A stretch of DNA of 42,017 nt from Chara braunii (Eukaryota > Streptophyta > Charophyceae > Charales > Characeae), in NCBI GenBank assembly GCA_003427395.1, contig BFEA01000152.1, positions 703,233 to 745,249 of the forward strand, read 5' to 3'. Shown piece by piece: positions 10,255-22,070 of the stretch. The first letter of the stretch is position 1, and every line of letters begins with the position of its first letter. Made by a program: the position numbers and the translations under genes. The notes under the pieces are model-generated. The model did no database searches. It was not told the origin of the DNA and saw only the letters and a program-made list of their open reading frames with translations.

Positions 10255-10806
10255 TCAAGTCTTTAACAACGGTGCCATTTTTATCGCACTTTTTTCGGTC
10301 AGACCACTTCTAACGACCAAACGACCAACAGGTTGTCGCTCAGGATTTTGATGTCGTTTGCAATAAATAAATAAATAAAATAAAGCAAATCCCCTCCTAT
10401 TGTATGCATCCGGCTTCAAGTAAGCCCCTTCAATTGTGGTCATCGCCAGTCCTCGGTCTAGGTGTTGTTGCTCGCGCTTCGTGGTCCCGGTAGAGGTCTT
10501 TGCTTCGTTGTACGCTACTGTCACATGAACCTATGTCGTCACACCGTCCCTTCTGCATCTCCGTTTCGCTCGATCTTTGACTTCCGTGACAGTTGTCTGC
10601 AACTTCGGGTCTGTTCTCATTTCCTCCTTTCTCGCTCCCTCCATATTGATCCTCATTTTGATCTCATCTTCTCTGTCGTAGTTAAGGATGGCAGTGATCC
10701 AGTGTCCTTCCCCAGACATCGGCCTCCTATGCGTCAGAAGGTTCCTGCAGTCTGGTTTATAGCCATGCAAGGCTATAGCTACCCTCTCCCCGATAGTCGG
10801 AACCAC
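10255..10806 (-). pseudogene. Unrecognised 184-codon frame broken by one stop
   Basis: Frames 10806-10534 and 10530-10255 are in the same phase and separated only by a TAG at 10531-10533. The product is charged (for example NYDREDEIKMRINMEGARKE, and later GLAMTTIEGAYLKPDAYNRR). I recognise no domain. It lies on the same strand as the retroelement and upstream of it, so it could be a leader or a 5' part of that element. It overlaps a 234-codon frame on the + strand (10462-11166) that has low-complexity hydrophobic ends and looks like a shadow. No ATG begins it; the first codons are GTG. Confidence 0.3.
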
Positions 10807-10809
10807 TAT

Positions 10810-11486
10810 TACTCAGACAGTCTAGGCCCGAAAGCGGCACCGCTATTCCAGCCCACTAAGCAGTGTGTCGAGGACACGGGCTCATACGCACCCACTGAGC
10901 AGCAACTCAGAGACCCAACGACCGTTTTTTATAGCGCTCATAAGTGTCGTGCTCCCTGTGTACAAAATGAGGGTTACAATAATTTTTCCAATACTTCCTA
11001 TCTAATAGTCGATTATTACGAAATATGTGTTTACTTATATATATATCTTTTCTTGTTTTTTCTTTGTTGGATAACAGTAACGTTAAAACTAGACCTGACA
11101 CTCAACGGCCACTATGAGAACGTGAACCCTCAGTCTGCATCTATCTGTCTTTTCATCTTAGTTTGAAAAAAACGTCAATCGGACACCTAGAAGTCCCATA
11201 ACGGGATACCAGCAACACTTCGCCTCCTTCATAGAGTACTTACGGGCTACCACTTACAAGTACCCATCTCCGATGGCAAGGAGGGGGTTTATGACGTCCC
11301 CCCCGGGGATGATGGGGCACCTACCAAAGCGGTCGCGGCTTACCCCTTTTGGGGGGTTTACATCGCAGCAGACTCATAGCAACTGGAACGCCAAAGGTCA
11401 AGTAATATAGCCCTACCCATGCGAAATCACAGCATCGGCTGTCCGTTCTTCTGCGAAGCGGCAGGAGACGAAAGATAAAATTAGCA

Positions 11487-11528
<42 letters not shown>

Positions 11529-14500
11529 GTCAGGAGAGAAGGAAAATAAGAGAGAACGTAGCGCCGCTGCATCCTGGTGCCACTTAGATAATTCAAATGA
11601 AAGTAACGATTCAATTAAGGTGTTGATCCGCTACGTGACTCTTTCTCGCTTTCCCTTTTTTTTTCCTTGCTTTCACTCCTTACTCGATTGTGACCGCCTG
11701 GCCTATGCACACTACCCTTAATCTAGCAAAAGGGAGGTCAGTGCGCAGTAAGGAGCACCGCACCGACCCCGTTACCCTCTCGTCCTTGAACGACGGCGAC
11801 CACAGACCGATAGTGCTCTGCAGTACACCAGAGTGTCGAGCCTGAGTAGGTCGATGGAAAGTGCATGTGGCGCACCCCACCTCTTTCGCAGTGGAAGCAC
11901 CCATTGGACCGATCCAGGAACCAGCCTAGGCGAGCTTGGTACACTACTGAGAAGCGGGACGCACCTAATACGATATGGAGGTCGAAAAACAAAATATGTC
12001 TGGTACCCACGGAGGGCCGAGACACTACACCATGTCCTCCGACAGCGGGCGCCAAGCGTGCCCAAGGGCTAGGACCCACTAGCCAAGTATTACTATGCCG
12101 CCTCAAGGGTTTCGATCATGTGTGGCCTGGAGTGATGCATTACGACCGTCAACGTTCTCAGATCTCGACGGCCTATAGTTTTATTTTTGGGCCTCCAAAA
12201 AATCGACAAACAAATGCGAAATTCAAAATTTTATTCTCTCATGCTGAAGTTCGTGGTGGATATGACAGAAAGACCTTCGCCTCTAGCATATGGCATGTTA
12301 AAGGTATCATGAAAGTGTGCTCATGAATGTTTTCGGGTTTCCGTTATGTTATGTGTCCTGGCTGCTTTTGTGGACACGTTGTCGGTGCAAATACCCTTAT
12401 AAGGGAATCCGCCCTAGTTTTGCAAGTGATAAAAAATAAGCGGTTTAAAGTCTGGGTACATCGCACGGGTCATGGTGGTGTCTGCTGCTTACGTTGACTG
12501 AATGGTTGACTATATTAGAAAGTGTGTAGTCATGCAGACTTAAGGCACGCATGATCTTCTTTCTTGTTGATGATTGTGAAGCCGACATAGTTGCCGACCA
12601 AAAGTTTTATACTTGACTAAGACTATGATTAAAGGTTATCACTTACGACTGATACGTTTGGTCACGACATGTGCGCACGTATGGAGAACGACATCAACAA
12701 CAATGTGATTTTTTTAAATGTTTCAGTGGATTGGCGTGTCGTGCAGTACCCACTTACATAGGTGTCCGCGGATCAGCCTTGGACCTAGCACTATTGGTTA
12801 CGGTATCTGACTTTTGTCTAGGAGATTCAGGGATCTAGGTTGGCGGCGACGACGCAGGAGTAATCAAGTAGCGAGGAGGGACCAAGGGGGTAGAGGGCCC
12901 AGTAAGGCTATCCCTCATGGTTTTGTTGTCCGCGGGAAAGCTCTGTGAGACCAAGGCGGTACTAATATTTCCCTTTTCCTATGCTTCACTGCGTGACTCT
13001 GTTTCTAATTTTTGTGATCATTATTTTTATTTTTATTTGTTATTCTTGCTTCGTTGTAGTCGGGTACGGCACCAGAGCCGAGGAGTTCAACGTGCATGCC
13101 AGCAGGTGGGTGATTGAGTCCACGAGGAGGACGAAAACTGGGTGTCGTGGGCCTGAAGCAGGTGCCCGACCTGTCGCTTGGGAATCCGCAGCGGGAGTTT
13201 TGAGTGTGGGCATGCTCCTTGAGACTTGGAAGAGGTGGGTAGTGCCCGGATGGAGCGGCCCGGGGCGCTGTGGGGAGGCCGAGCAGCGACTACTCACGCG
13301 GAAACCTCCCCCTCCACCTCAGTTTTCAAAGTTCTCATTTGAATATTTGCTACTACCAGCAAGATATGTGTCGAGCCCGTCTGGGCCCACGCTTTAGGCC
13401 TAGCACCATACCGTGACTCGTCGCTCTGCGAGGAACCAAAGTCGACAACCGAATGTATTCCAGAATCGCCCACAGTTCGGGGCGGGCTGATTCGGCAAGC
13501 AAGTTGTTGCGCATACTTAGTGAAGCCTAGGCTCCTACACCACCAACCTACAGTCTATATCAGTCCGCGCCCGTTACTCTGTCTATGTTAGAACACAGCC
13601 TGGTGCAAAGGCGAACGAAAGCAAAGAAGGCAAAATGAACCTAGGCGTGAGGGGGCGCCGGATGCATGTGGGGCGAGAAAGAAGGGCGCAGCGACAGGAA
13701 GAGGGCAGCTGTGGAGGGAGCAAAAAAGCATATAACCCGCCGGTCCTCGATGGAAAACGATCGGGTAAGGATGCTAATCTGGGTTTATTTGGCTGGGCGA
13801 ATCATATGGGGAGATTAAAATAACAGAAGGATTAGTGTAGAGGGAGATGAGCAAAGAAACTTATGCGTGGAGATGGCGATGGGGGAAAAGAGGTGAGGGA
13901 AGAAAGTGTGAATCTCTCCCGTTTCTTGACGAAAACGGCCGAAGAAGGATTCAAATCGGGGGTTTTCAGGGATTGCGAACCCAATTTTGTAATTACTTAG
14001 GTTGGAAAGTTAATAGAATAGGAGTTAGTAGAAGATTGTGGTGGACGGAAAAACGAGTGCACTACTCGGTTCTTAACGAAGATAAACGAGGGAAGAATAT
14101 GACTCAAGGAAAGTTTTTTCCTTCGCCATATTTCGATGTACCCGGCCAACCTTTTGACCAGATTCACTTGGCTTCTAACACCCTCAGCAGGAAAAATAAC
14201 ACGCGGGCCCTCCGATGACCACGCACACTGCTATTTTACTAAGATGGAGGCGACCACCATATTTAACGACGGGGAAGTCATTCCAAACTATCGCTTATCG
14301 TGCAGAGAGGGGGAAATGTGGTTGGCAACAACTACGAATACGGCCAGTGCCCCTCCCCCCCCCCCGTCAGATCCCGACCACGACGACGAGCGGCAGATCG
14401 TCGTTTAATGGAATCTTGCTCGTAACCTGCAGATGAGTGGAAGTGATCACGATAGTGGGCATTGCGACCACGATCATGGGATTGTCCGAACGAGGGGGTC

Positions 14501-16150
14501 ATGGTTATGGGGGAGAACGTTAATGCAATCTCGATGAACTAGCGCGTATGGCCACGGATCACCCCCGCTACTTGTCAAGCGAGTATGAGAATGAAGCATT
14601 CTCTAAAACGTGGGGAGATACATCGTCATCCTTCCTGGGCATAGCTCAGAATCATTGTACTGCCCAAGCCAAACCCTCAACCTGAAATCCCCTGCCGCGA
14701 CTTTGTTCACAATGCTCCGGACCCCTGAAGGGCTTCTTCAATCACCCGTTTTCATCAAAGAACGGGTCAGTTAGACGATTTTTACTCCCTCCGTATCAAC
14801 ATGTACTAATACCCCGCGCACCCTTTAGTTCCTACAACACAAAAGGTACTAGAGGAGTTGACGGATGACCGGAGTGTGTGATGTAGCCAGGAAGGAAAAA
14901 GGGAAGCATGACCGCTTCCAAATATTTGAGACAACACGTTATTGGATCGAGGGTTTTTGACTGTCATGCTCATCAATCGAACTATGTTTGAATTGGAATT
15001 CAGCCTCTTGTTGCAACTGAGCCTGCTCCACTGATTATGCACAAACTGATGAGTTTTTGTTGTGCGTCGCCACTTGGAAACTTCTGTGTTTTTTATTGGC
15101 TATGCGCTGCCGCCGTGCCTTGCGGTAGTGCATTGCTGTAACGACTGCAATGTTTTTTTTTGCGGCCAAGTATGTGTAGCCAACTGCCACTGCTTCTGGC
15201 TTTGCCCTTGCCTTAACTACCGCAATACTCGGCTGCCACGCACGGTCATTATAGGCGCCATATCAGTAGAGTTACTATATTGTGATTGCGACTCAAAATA
15301 GAGTAAAGGGGGGTGTACTCTATATCAGTACGACCATTCTTAGACTGAGCCGCAACGTCTTGACTAGAGGGGCTGATGCCAATTTGAAAAAGTGGTCAGA
15401 GTTTATACATGGGATTTTGTTGCGAGTTGGAGGGGTATCAGAGAATCAACGGCTGGAAATTTTGCGTAAGTTGACAAAGCTTCTGCACATTTGTTTTTGC
15501 CACCATTGTGGGGTCCTCATGCGCATCGAGGCAACAAGGCCCTCTCCTGCGAGTTGAGTCAGTCCCTTCCTTCTATCTCGAGCGTCTGAGACCTCTTCTT
15601 ATGTCCTTCTTACTTTAAGTCTGATATGAGGTTACGAGAGGAAGGCAGCAGACGGGATTGCAACCTGTACGACCGCATCAAGGCTTTGTGGCAAGTATGC
15701 CCACCGATTGTGAGAGCTCAACCGAAACTTAAAAGTTCTGGAGGCAGGGAATTGAGAGGTAAACCTTCATCTTCCTTCTATAAACCCAGTTATAACGTAT
15801 TTATACATCCTTCTACGGCTTGACTGAGTATACTGCATGTATCCCATATTGACTTTACGTTTGACTTTCAAGATTTAAATCAGACTTAAGAAAAGGAAGG
15901 CATGCGCAACCTCAATTTCTTTTTGTTGTTTGTCTGAAGTTATATTGTGGAAAGGGTTTGCTTCTGGGGGAAAGGCGGGAGGAAGGTGGTTTCGTTTGCA
16001 TTTGATCGGGTCAACAAAAAGTTGGGTGATGTTCCTAAGTTGGATAACTCAGTGCTATGTTTATTCTTGGTTTCTTTGAGGACCAGACATGCTTCGATAA
16101 ATTTGAATGGTTTGGTTGCTCTGACTTGTGAGGACTACATGTCTTGTTTT
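10810..16150. other. No gene recognised; mixed-composition intergenic DNA
   Basis: GC content rises compared with 1-10 kb, notably at 11.7-14.6 kb. Frames of 60-150 codons occur on both strands and often overlap one another (for example 11738-12106 minus against 11865-12326 plus), which points to chance opening in GC-richer DNA. None carries a motif I can name. Confidence 0.45.
11487..11528. repeat. TAA microsatellite
   Basis: About 14 uninterrupted TAA units. Confidence 0.97.
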
Positions 16151-16159
16151 TCAGGGACC

Positions 16160-16745
16160 AAACAATTGTTTCATAAGTTCTGATGACTTCGTTGCCTTGT
16201 TTTATTCAGGGTTTCTGATGTTTATTGGCTTATGAAATAAAAAGTTGAGCACTTGTTCTATAAGTTTGGATGACTCTAACTTCTTTTTGTTTATCTTGGA
16301 CAAGGACCAAACGAAGGGTTGGACATTGTTTCATAAGTTTGGATGATATAGTCTGGAGCCACATACATGTTGAAACCAGAATGATAAAATTTGTCTATAC
16401 CTTTATATTATTTAATTTACGAATAGGTTAGTCAGATATTGTTCCATTTGGATGGTCCGACTGTAGCTTATCACAAAACGTAAGAGAATATCAATTAAGA
16501 GTAAACTTATGGTAAGAATGGGCATGCTGAATCTTATCTCTAAGTTTAATGGTTAAGTCGTATGTTGCCTTAAAAGACTAAGGTGCAGAAAGTTATATAT
16601 AACTTGGATATTTTGAACAGTTTAGGGCGACTAAGTTGGACGGTCTAGCCACATGCTCAATGGAGAGAAAAACTGTAGTGCCCTGTATTTTATGTATATC
16701 CAATGATTGAGCTATACATTTTTTCATAAGTTTGGATGTTATAAT
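16160..16745. repeat. Short dispersed repeat around TTCATAAGTTTGGATG
   Basis: The motif TTCATAAGTTTGGATG or close variants occurs near 16170, 16257, 16329 and 16723, the first three about 75-85 bp apart. The first three have related flanks (GACCAAACAATTG, GGACCAAACGAAGGG). It appears to be a degraded tandem array. Confidence 0.6.
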
Positions 16746-17060
16746 TTTACGCCTTATGTAAGTTGGGTATAAGAGACAAATCATTAAAAAACTATGAACT
16801 ATTGTTTGACAAGGTTTGATCTGAGGGTTGGTGATAGTACTTACGATTGTGGTTTGCACTTGCATATGACTGAGTGAGATCTGTACTTAGTTTGAGTTTC
16901 AGTTTGACAGGTAGTGTTTTTAGTTACTCGCCACGTGTTAGAGTCATAGGAGTTAGTTCAATTTATGCATCTTCAGAACTAACATTTTTTTACGTGGGTC
17001 AATTATCGCATTTTTTGGGATTATTTATTATATTTGGCCTTGTTTAAATCTTGGTAAGAT

Positions 17061-17575
17061 ACTTCCCCTATAGGAAGCGCTGCCAAAATTTATACAAAAC
17101 CAAAAACTTAGTCAAATATGATTTTTCAAAGTTTAACTTTTTACCGAAGTTTATATCTAACTTAGTAAAAATTTTAAAAACTTTTTTTCTTTGGGGGAAT
17201 TACTAATTCAGGGAGTTAGACAAAATTTGACTTTGGAAAATCAAAGTCCTTTCAGATTTGAACTTAGTTTTGTATAAAATTTAAAAAATTACTTTCTCTA
17301 CAGGAAGCGATGCCGAAATTTTTAGAAATCTAAGGAGTTAGTTAAATTTTGTTTTGACATAACTCAAATTTTATTTCAAGTTTTTATCTAACTTAGTATA
17401 AATCTAGGAAGTATAATTTTCTAAATGAGATGTTGTCCAAATTTTTAATGATTCAAGGAGTTAGACAACATTTGATTTTTCAGAGTTAATGTTTATTTAT
17501 GTCTTTCATATTCAGGCTAGTATAAATTTTGAAAAAACACTTTTCCTACGGAAAGCGCTGCCGAAATATTTTTAG
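17061..17575. repeat. ~120-bp tandem repeat, five diverged units
   Basis: Units start near 17061, 17176, 17291, 17411 and 17541. The best conserved core is CCTAYAGGAAGCGCTGCCRAA (seen at 17067, 17297 and 17544), followed by AAGGAGTTAGACAA and a stretch TTTGAYTTT. The second unit has lost the core but keeps AGGGAGTTAGACAAAATTTGA. Surroundings are strongly AT-rich. Confidence 0.75.
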
Positions 17576-18589
17576 TTTAAAGGAGATATATTTTATTTTG
17601 ATAGGTAACAATTATAGCGATTCACCTTGCAAAAGAAGAGATTCTGTCAAAGTTCTATATTTCTTTAGGGCATTTGCTTAGAGTAAGACATAAACTTAGT
17701 ATAAGGAAAATTTTGAGTAAGAATGTGTTATGGAGATTCATTTTCCATACATTGATAGTCTAGCTTTGGACATTTGCTTGTCTTGTGTTACACGTTTTTT
17801 TTTATCGTTTCAATTAAGGATTTGGACTAGATTCAACTCGATCCCGCGATGATCATATTTTGTTATCACTGATGACAGATCGGTTGCCGATTCATCGGTT
17901 TACGATTCAACTTGAATTCGCTATCGTCAACTCAACCTAAAGACTTTAGCCATGTGCTTTAATTTGTTTCATTGGGTTTTCACCCAGACTTTATTGAATG
18001 ACCATTTAACAAAGATACTGAGTGTTTTTATTTATGAAAGGTTGGATAAAGGTTGGAGTTTGTATAACTAAAGCGATGGGTGTGAGTGCAGGGAATGATT
18101 GAAGTTAATCCGGTGTAGTGCATTAACGTTTTTGTGAATCTTTGATGTGACTGCAGACATGTTTTGTGGTTTAGACTCTGAATTTGATTGTCTGTGATCA
18201 CACACATATATATGGCTGAAAGGAGTTTCACTGTGATTGTGAGAAGTGATCGTTCCACATTATATACCCCTTATATATATAAAAATACATATGCCTTGAG
18301 TGTCCGCGCGACCTACTTCGGACATGCGTAAGGCTTAAACAGGTTATGTCTTTGAGAGAAAATATAAATTTTCTTTTATCCTTTGCTTTTTAGAGTTTTT
18401 ATATAGTTGGACGTTGGAGTTCGTGACAACCGTCAAAGTCAACCCCCTTGATCTCTCTCTAGGGCCTGAATGATGAAACTTGCCTCTAAGACCTCGAGAG
18501 ACGACTCCCACCATAAGTATGAACCTATGTACCACTCACACTCCGGAGAGTACAGAAGAGGGTGTGGTGATCAATCACCTTGGCGGTTG

Positions 18590-18700
18590 ATGGTTGTCTA
18601 GCGTCGAGAGATTAACCTCTCAAGGCGCGTGTCATCCGACACTTGAGTGTCGAATGCAATCCACGATATCATCGACGATTATATAAATATGGGTAATGCA
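18590..18700. other. Hairpin-rich segment with a TATA-like box
   Basis: GAGAGATTAACCTCTC (hairpin) is followed by CGACACTTGAGTGTCG (hairpin, 7-bp arms), then TTATATAAATA near 18679-18689. Such a cluster could be the promoter part of an LTR, but no matching second LTR was found. Confidence 0.25.
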
Positions 18701-18839
18701 TAGTACGCCATCGATGCGACTGCTTGCATTGCTAGTCGATATGAGAAGGCCCTGCGTTCGCGCGGTTTTATACTAAGTCTCGCGTGCGTCGCCTAATCGA
18801 TTTCCGTATCATAAGGTTATGGGTCGGATACAAAAAGAG

Positions 18840-19475
18840 ACTAGGAGTGTTGTGTTTGTGAGTAAGCATTTTGTTTTATTTTGTCTTAGTGTGGTGTAAC
18901 CCATGGTGAGTGGGTTGCGTTCTAGTCGACCGACGACGAGTCGCACTTGGGACTTTAACCCTCAATTCTTCGGTTGGCGTGCGGGTTGGGTAGAGGCGTA
19001 GGACCTCGCATACCCCGAATGCTACATCGTACGAGAAACCCCCTCGGCTGGTCCACCTCTGCGATTGCAACTGATTAACTTTCGTATTGTGGACCGATAG
19101 CTCGGCGGGGATACGCCCACCGAAGGGAGGTGACAACTCCCGCAGGCGGAGGTAAAGTTGTACCTCGCGTACGCCCTATCCTGTCGTAGGGCGCACTCAG
19201 CTGGAGCGGCTGCGGAAGCTCCATTTGTATCGCGGATGACCAAATCCTGCGTGCCGCGGCCGGGGGGGGGCCCTTGCAGAACTGATGCGCTCGACAATGT
19301 CGTAGCAGCACAGTACATCAGGCTCAGGCTGTTCTGTCGGGTCTCGTATGTCCGAGGTACGCTAGCAAATAACATCCATGAATAATCTTGGCTTTTTCTT
19401 TTTTTCTAACCATAGAATAGAAACAGTGTCACACAAGTAGTATTACTTCGCTAGTGGGTTCTACCCGGACATCAT
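18840..19475. other. GC-rich segment without a recognised gene
   Basis: Several 75-117-codon frames overlap on both strands between 18876 and 19385. None has a recognisable motif. Composition changes abruptly here from AT-rich to GC-rich. Confidence 0.4.
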
Positions 19476-19478
19476 GCG

Positions 19479-19560
19479 ATGGGGATTGAGCCCTATGGGG
19501 ATTGAGCCCACGGCCTCCTGAATGTCACTTGCGAGCCTTACCAACTCAGCGAGGACGCTG
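19479..19560 (-). other. tRNA-like / tRNA-derived SINE head
   Basis: On the minus strand TCGCTGAGTTGGTAAGG (19552-19536) is a good A box and D-arm, and TGGGCTCAATCCCCA (19510-19496) forms a T-arm-like hairpin that serves as the B box, 25 bases away. The B-box segment is duplicated with one change at 19493-19479. No complete cloverleaf with a paired acceptor stem is apparent, so a SINE head or a tRNA pseudogene is more likely than a working tRNA. Confidence 0.5.
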
Positions 19561-19585
19561 GATGTCGGAGTCAGGAGGGAAATTC

Positions 19586-20400
19586 TCATGTGGAGAGAAG
19601 ATTAGCATGTCCGGGCCGAAGTGGGGAGGCTGCCCCATACAAGCTCCAGGGGTCCAGCTTGCGGCCAGGAAGACGGTCGGACGCTGCTACCGTAGCTCCT
19701 TCCGACTCCGGTGATGGCTGGTTCTGAAAAGTGAAAGTATTGCGTCTATGGCAGGAGCCATCCCCGAGAAAGGAAGAAACTTCAGCGCCTGTAGGTAGGC
19801 AGGCAGGCAGGCAGGCAGGCATTGGAGATTTTGGAATCGCGAGGAGGTGCCTGACGCGCCGAGCGGCTTCCCGATCTCCTTTTTCACTGTGTCGGCAAAG
19901 AGTGAGAGTAATCTAGACGGCGTGCAAAATAGTTTACGTGGCCGTTGCTGGCCCCGAGTTTGGAGTTCGGTTATGAGGCGTGATCTACGCACTTGATAGA
20001 TCGTCACTGTACGTGGCGCTGTCCAGCAAGGAGGGGCCGGGGGAAATGCTGGCGGAAAGGACGGGCAGTGTCGCGGGCTGGCAGTGTCGCGGGCTACCGT
20101 GGTGGTGGGATGCGGGGAAAGGGCGGGACCCCTCCATTTCGGAAGGTTTCTTGAATGTGGGTTACGACCGCACCTGTGGACGTTACCTGTTGCTTGAGCG
20201 ACGACTACCGGTCGCACGCTTCAGGCGGGTAGCGCAGGTCCACGAGCGTGCAATCGTCAGACGTCGCGCGGGGAGGTCAGGCGGTGTAGTTCTCGCTGCC
20301 ACTTCTGAAATGAGCAGTTCTGCAGGTCAGCAACGGCGGAGTACGGCAAGCTGAAGCCCTTCGATGACATAGGGCGAGAAAGTCGGAGGCAAGGTGAGAT
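19586..20400. other. GC-rich intergenic DNA with short repeats
   Basis: Holds a GGCA microsatellite (19796-19821) and a 17-bp tandem duplication GGCAGTGTCGCGGGCT near 20065-20096. A 176-codon minus-strand frame (20217-19687) is proline- and arginine-rich and has no recognisable domain; it crosses the GGCA repeat, so I do not call it a gene. Confidence 0.45.
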
Positions 20401-20443
20401 CGAATTGAGTGGGTGGCCCTGCCCGCCTGCCTCGTCAACATAT

Positions 20444-20782
20444 ACTTCTCCCTCCCTCTCCCTCTCTCTCTGTCTCTCTCTCTCTCTCTCTCTCCCTGCC
20501 GCTTTGTGTGTCTTTCTCTCCCATCTTCATCTTCTTTGCTTACCCTGTAATTCACTTCGACCGCTTTAACTGCTCTCCCTCTTTCCTATTTTCCGTCCGA
20601 TTTTTTTTTTTTTTGGATTGTTTGTATTCTTTACGGATCTCTCGCCGTGGGTTCCAATCTGGCCTCCTATCTTTTCTTTTTTTTGGCCGTCCATCTCCAT
20701 TATCCGATAACCTGTCTTTGTCCCTGTTGGTCTGTCTGTCTGTCTGTCTGTGTGTTTCTGTCTGTCTGTCTCTGTCCCTGTC

Positions 20783-20815
<33 letters not shown>

Positions 20816-20820
20816 GTCTT
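20444..20820. repeat. CT, CTGT and pyrimidine-rich microsatellites
   Basis: CT-rich at 20444-20498 and again at 20799-20818, with CTGT and CTGTCTCTGTC arrays at 20728-20800. Low-complexity frames through it (runs of Ser-Leu or Arg-Glu) are artefacts. Confidence 0.95.
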
Positions 20821-21194
20821 TTGATTCGTGCAAGTAGGAACTCGCCAGCGCTGTCTCCTCTGGATTTGAACTCATGATCGGATTACTAAAAACTGTTATG
20901 TGTGCGTACAAGTCAGCCATTTGCAGTGAAACCACCATCGCCACCTCGACCGCTACCACCACTATGACCATCCTCATCACCATCACCACCCTCATCACCA
21001 CCACCATCACTATCACCACCACGACCTCTTCCTGCTAAAAATTCAGGCCCATCCCTGAAGATACAATGGAACCTTATGAATGTGCAAGCGATCTTTCCGG
21101 TCGGATGCAGTCCGACGCCGTCGGATCTTCATCAATTATGTGGCCCAACTGAAAAAAGGGGGAGGGCTTGCTCCGGGTGATAACGACGGCGATC

Positions 21195-21313
21195 CTACCT
21201 GTCTTCCCCCGAACACAACGCACCCCGATCACAAATGTACACAAGCTATCCTTCCAGTCCGATGCAGTCATGATGCGGGTGCGTTGTGTTCGGGGAAAGA
21301 CGGCTCAAGGTAG
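21195..21313. mobile_element. MITE family copy 1
   Basis: Inverted arms GTCTTCCCCCGAACACAACG at 21201-21220 and its near complement up to 21301 pair at 24 of 25 bases. Ends are CTACC (21195) and GGTAG (21313). Confidence 0.8.
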
Positions 21314-21408
21314 TGGTCCTGTAGTTCTCTCAGTCTCTCTCTCTCTCTCTCTCCCCTCCCCTCTCTGTCTATTCTCACTTACTATTATAACCAGGAAGTG
21401 ATCAGCCT

Positions 21409-21426
21409 TTCCTCCCCTTTTCCTCC

Positions 21427-21458
<32 letters not shown>

Positions 21459-21792
21459 CTCTTCTTCCTCTTCCTCCTCCGCTTCCTCCTTTTTCTCCTC
21501 TTTCTCCTCTTTCTCCTCTTTCTCCTCTTGCTCCGCCTCTTCCTCCTCTTCCTCCTCTTCCTCTTTTCCTCCTCTTCCTCCTCTTCCTCCTCTTCCTTCG
21601 CTTCCTCCTCTTCCTCCTCTTTCTCCTCTTCCTCCTCTTTCTCCTCTTCCTCCTCTTCCTCCTCTTCCCTCTTCCTCTTCCCTCTTCCTCCTCTTTCTCC
21701 TCCTCTTCCTTCTCCTCTTCCTCCTCGTCTTCCTCGTCTTTCTCCTTTCTCCTCTTTCTCCTCCTCCTCCTCTTCCTCCTCTTCCTCCTCCG
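21409..21792. repeat. 380-bp homopyrimidine tract (CTC/CTT repeats)
   Basis: Almost pure C and T on the + strand, organised as TCCTCCTCTTCC-type units with only a handful of G or A interruptions. All three frames on both strands are open for 100-170 codons of Ser/Leu/Pro, Glu or Arg/Lys, which is an artefact of composition. Confidence 0.95.
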
Positions 21793-21915
21793 AATCACTT
21801 CCCTGTAAAGCAACAAACAACACGTTCGCGCAAACGGCCGTGAACTGACCTAAACGGTAGTAAAGTGATGCAGACGGCGCAAACGGAATGTGAACGACAC
21901 TGAGAAGCCCGGAAA

Positions 21916-22005
21916 CTACTTTCTTCCCCCGAATAGAACGTATGGTGATTTTCGCTGCATCTGGACAGAAATGTGAGCCAAATGCGGCCGTTATGAAGAC
22001 GGTAA
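21916..22005. mobile_element. MITE family copy 2 (shortened right arm)
   Basis: The left arm begins CTACTTTCTTCCCCCGAATA. The right arm keeps only GAAGACGGTAA and an internal piece, so about 20 bp of the usual right arm are missing. Confidence 0.65.
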
Positions 22006-22070
22006 CATTTGCCCAATCGTCGTGTCGACGAGAGCATTCTCGGTGGAGGCATTAGAGTGAAATAGCGTGC

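Noticed and set aside
11738-12326. Overlapping 122- and 153-codon frames on opposite strands, one with CFHCERGGVRH resembling a zinc knuckle
   Set aside because: The spacing does not fit C-X2-C-X4-H-X4-C, and both frames lie in GC-rich DNA where chance opening is common.
15045-15080. CTGATGAG at 15046 and again at 30232, possible further hammerheads
   Set aside because: Neither is followed by a stem II and CGAAA at an acceptable distance.
20409-21022. 142- and 156-codon frames with Ser-Leu or Arg-Glu-Asp runs
   Set aside because: They translate CT and CTGT microsatellites and a CAT/CAC stretch; no domain.
21305-21848. Open frames of 100-172 codons on both strands rich in Glu, Arg or Ser
   Set aside because: Pure low-complexity translation of the homopyrimidine tract.
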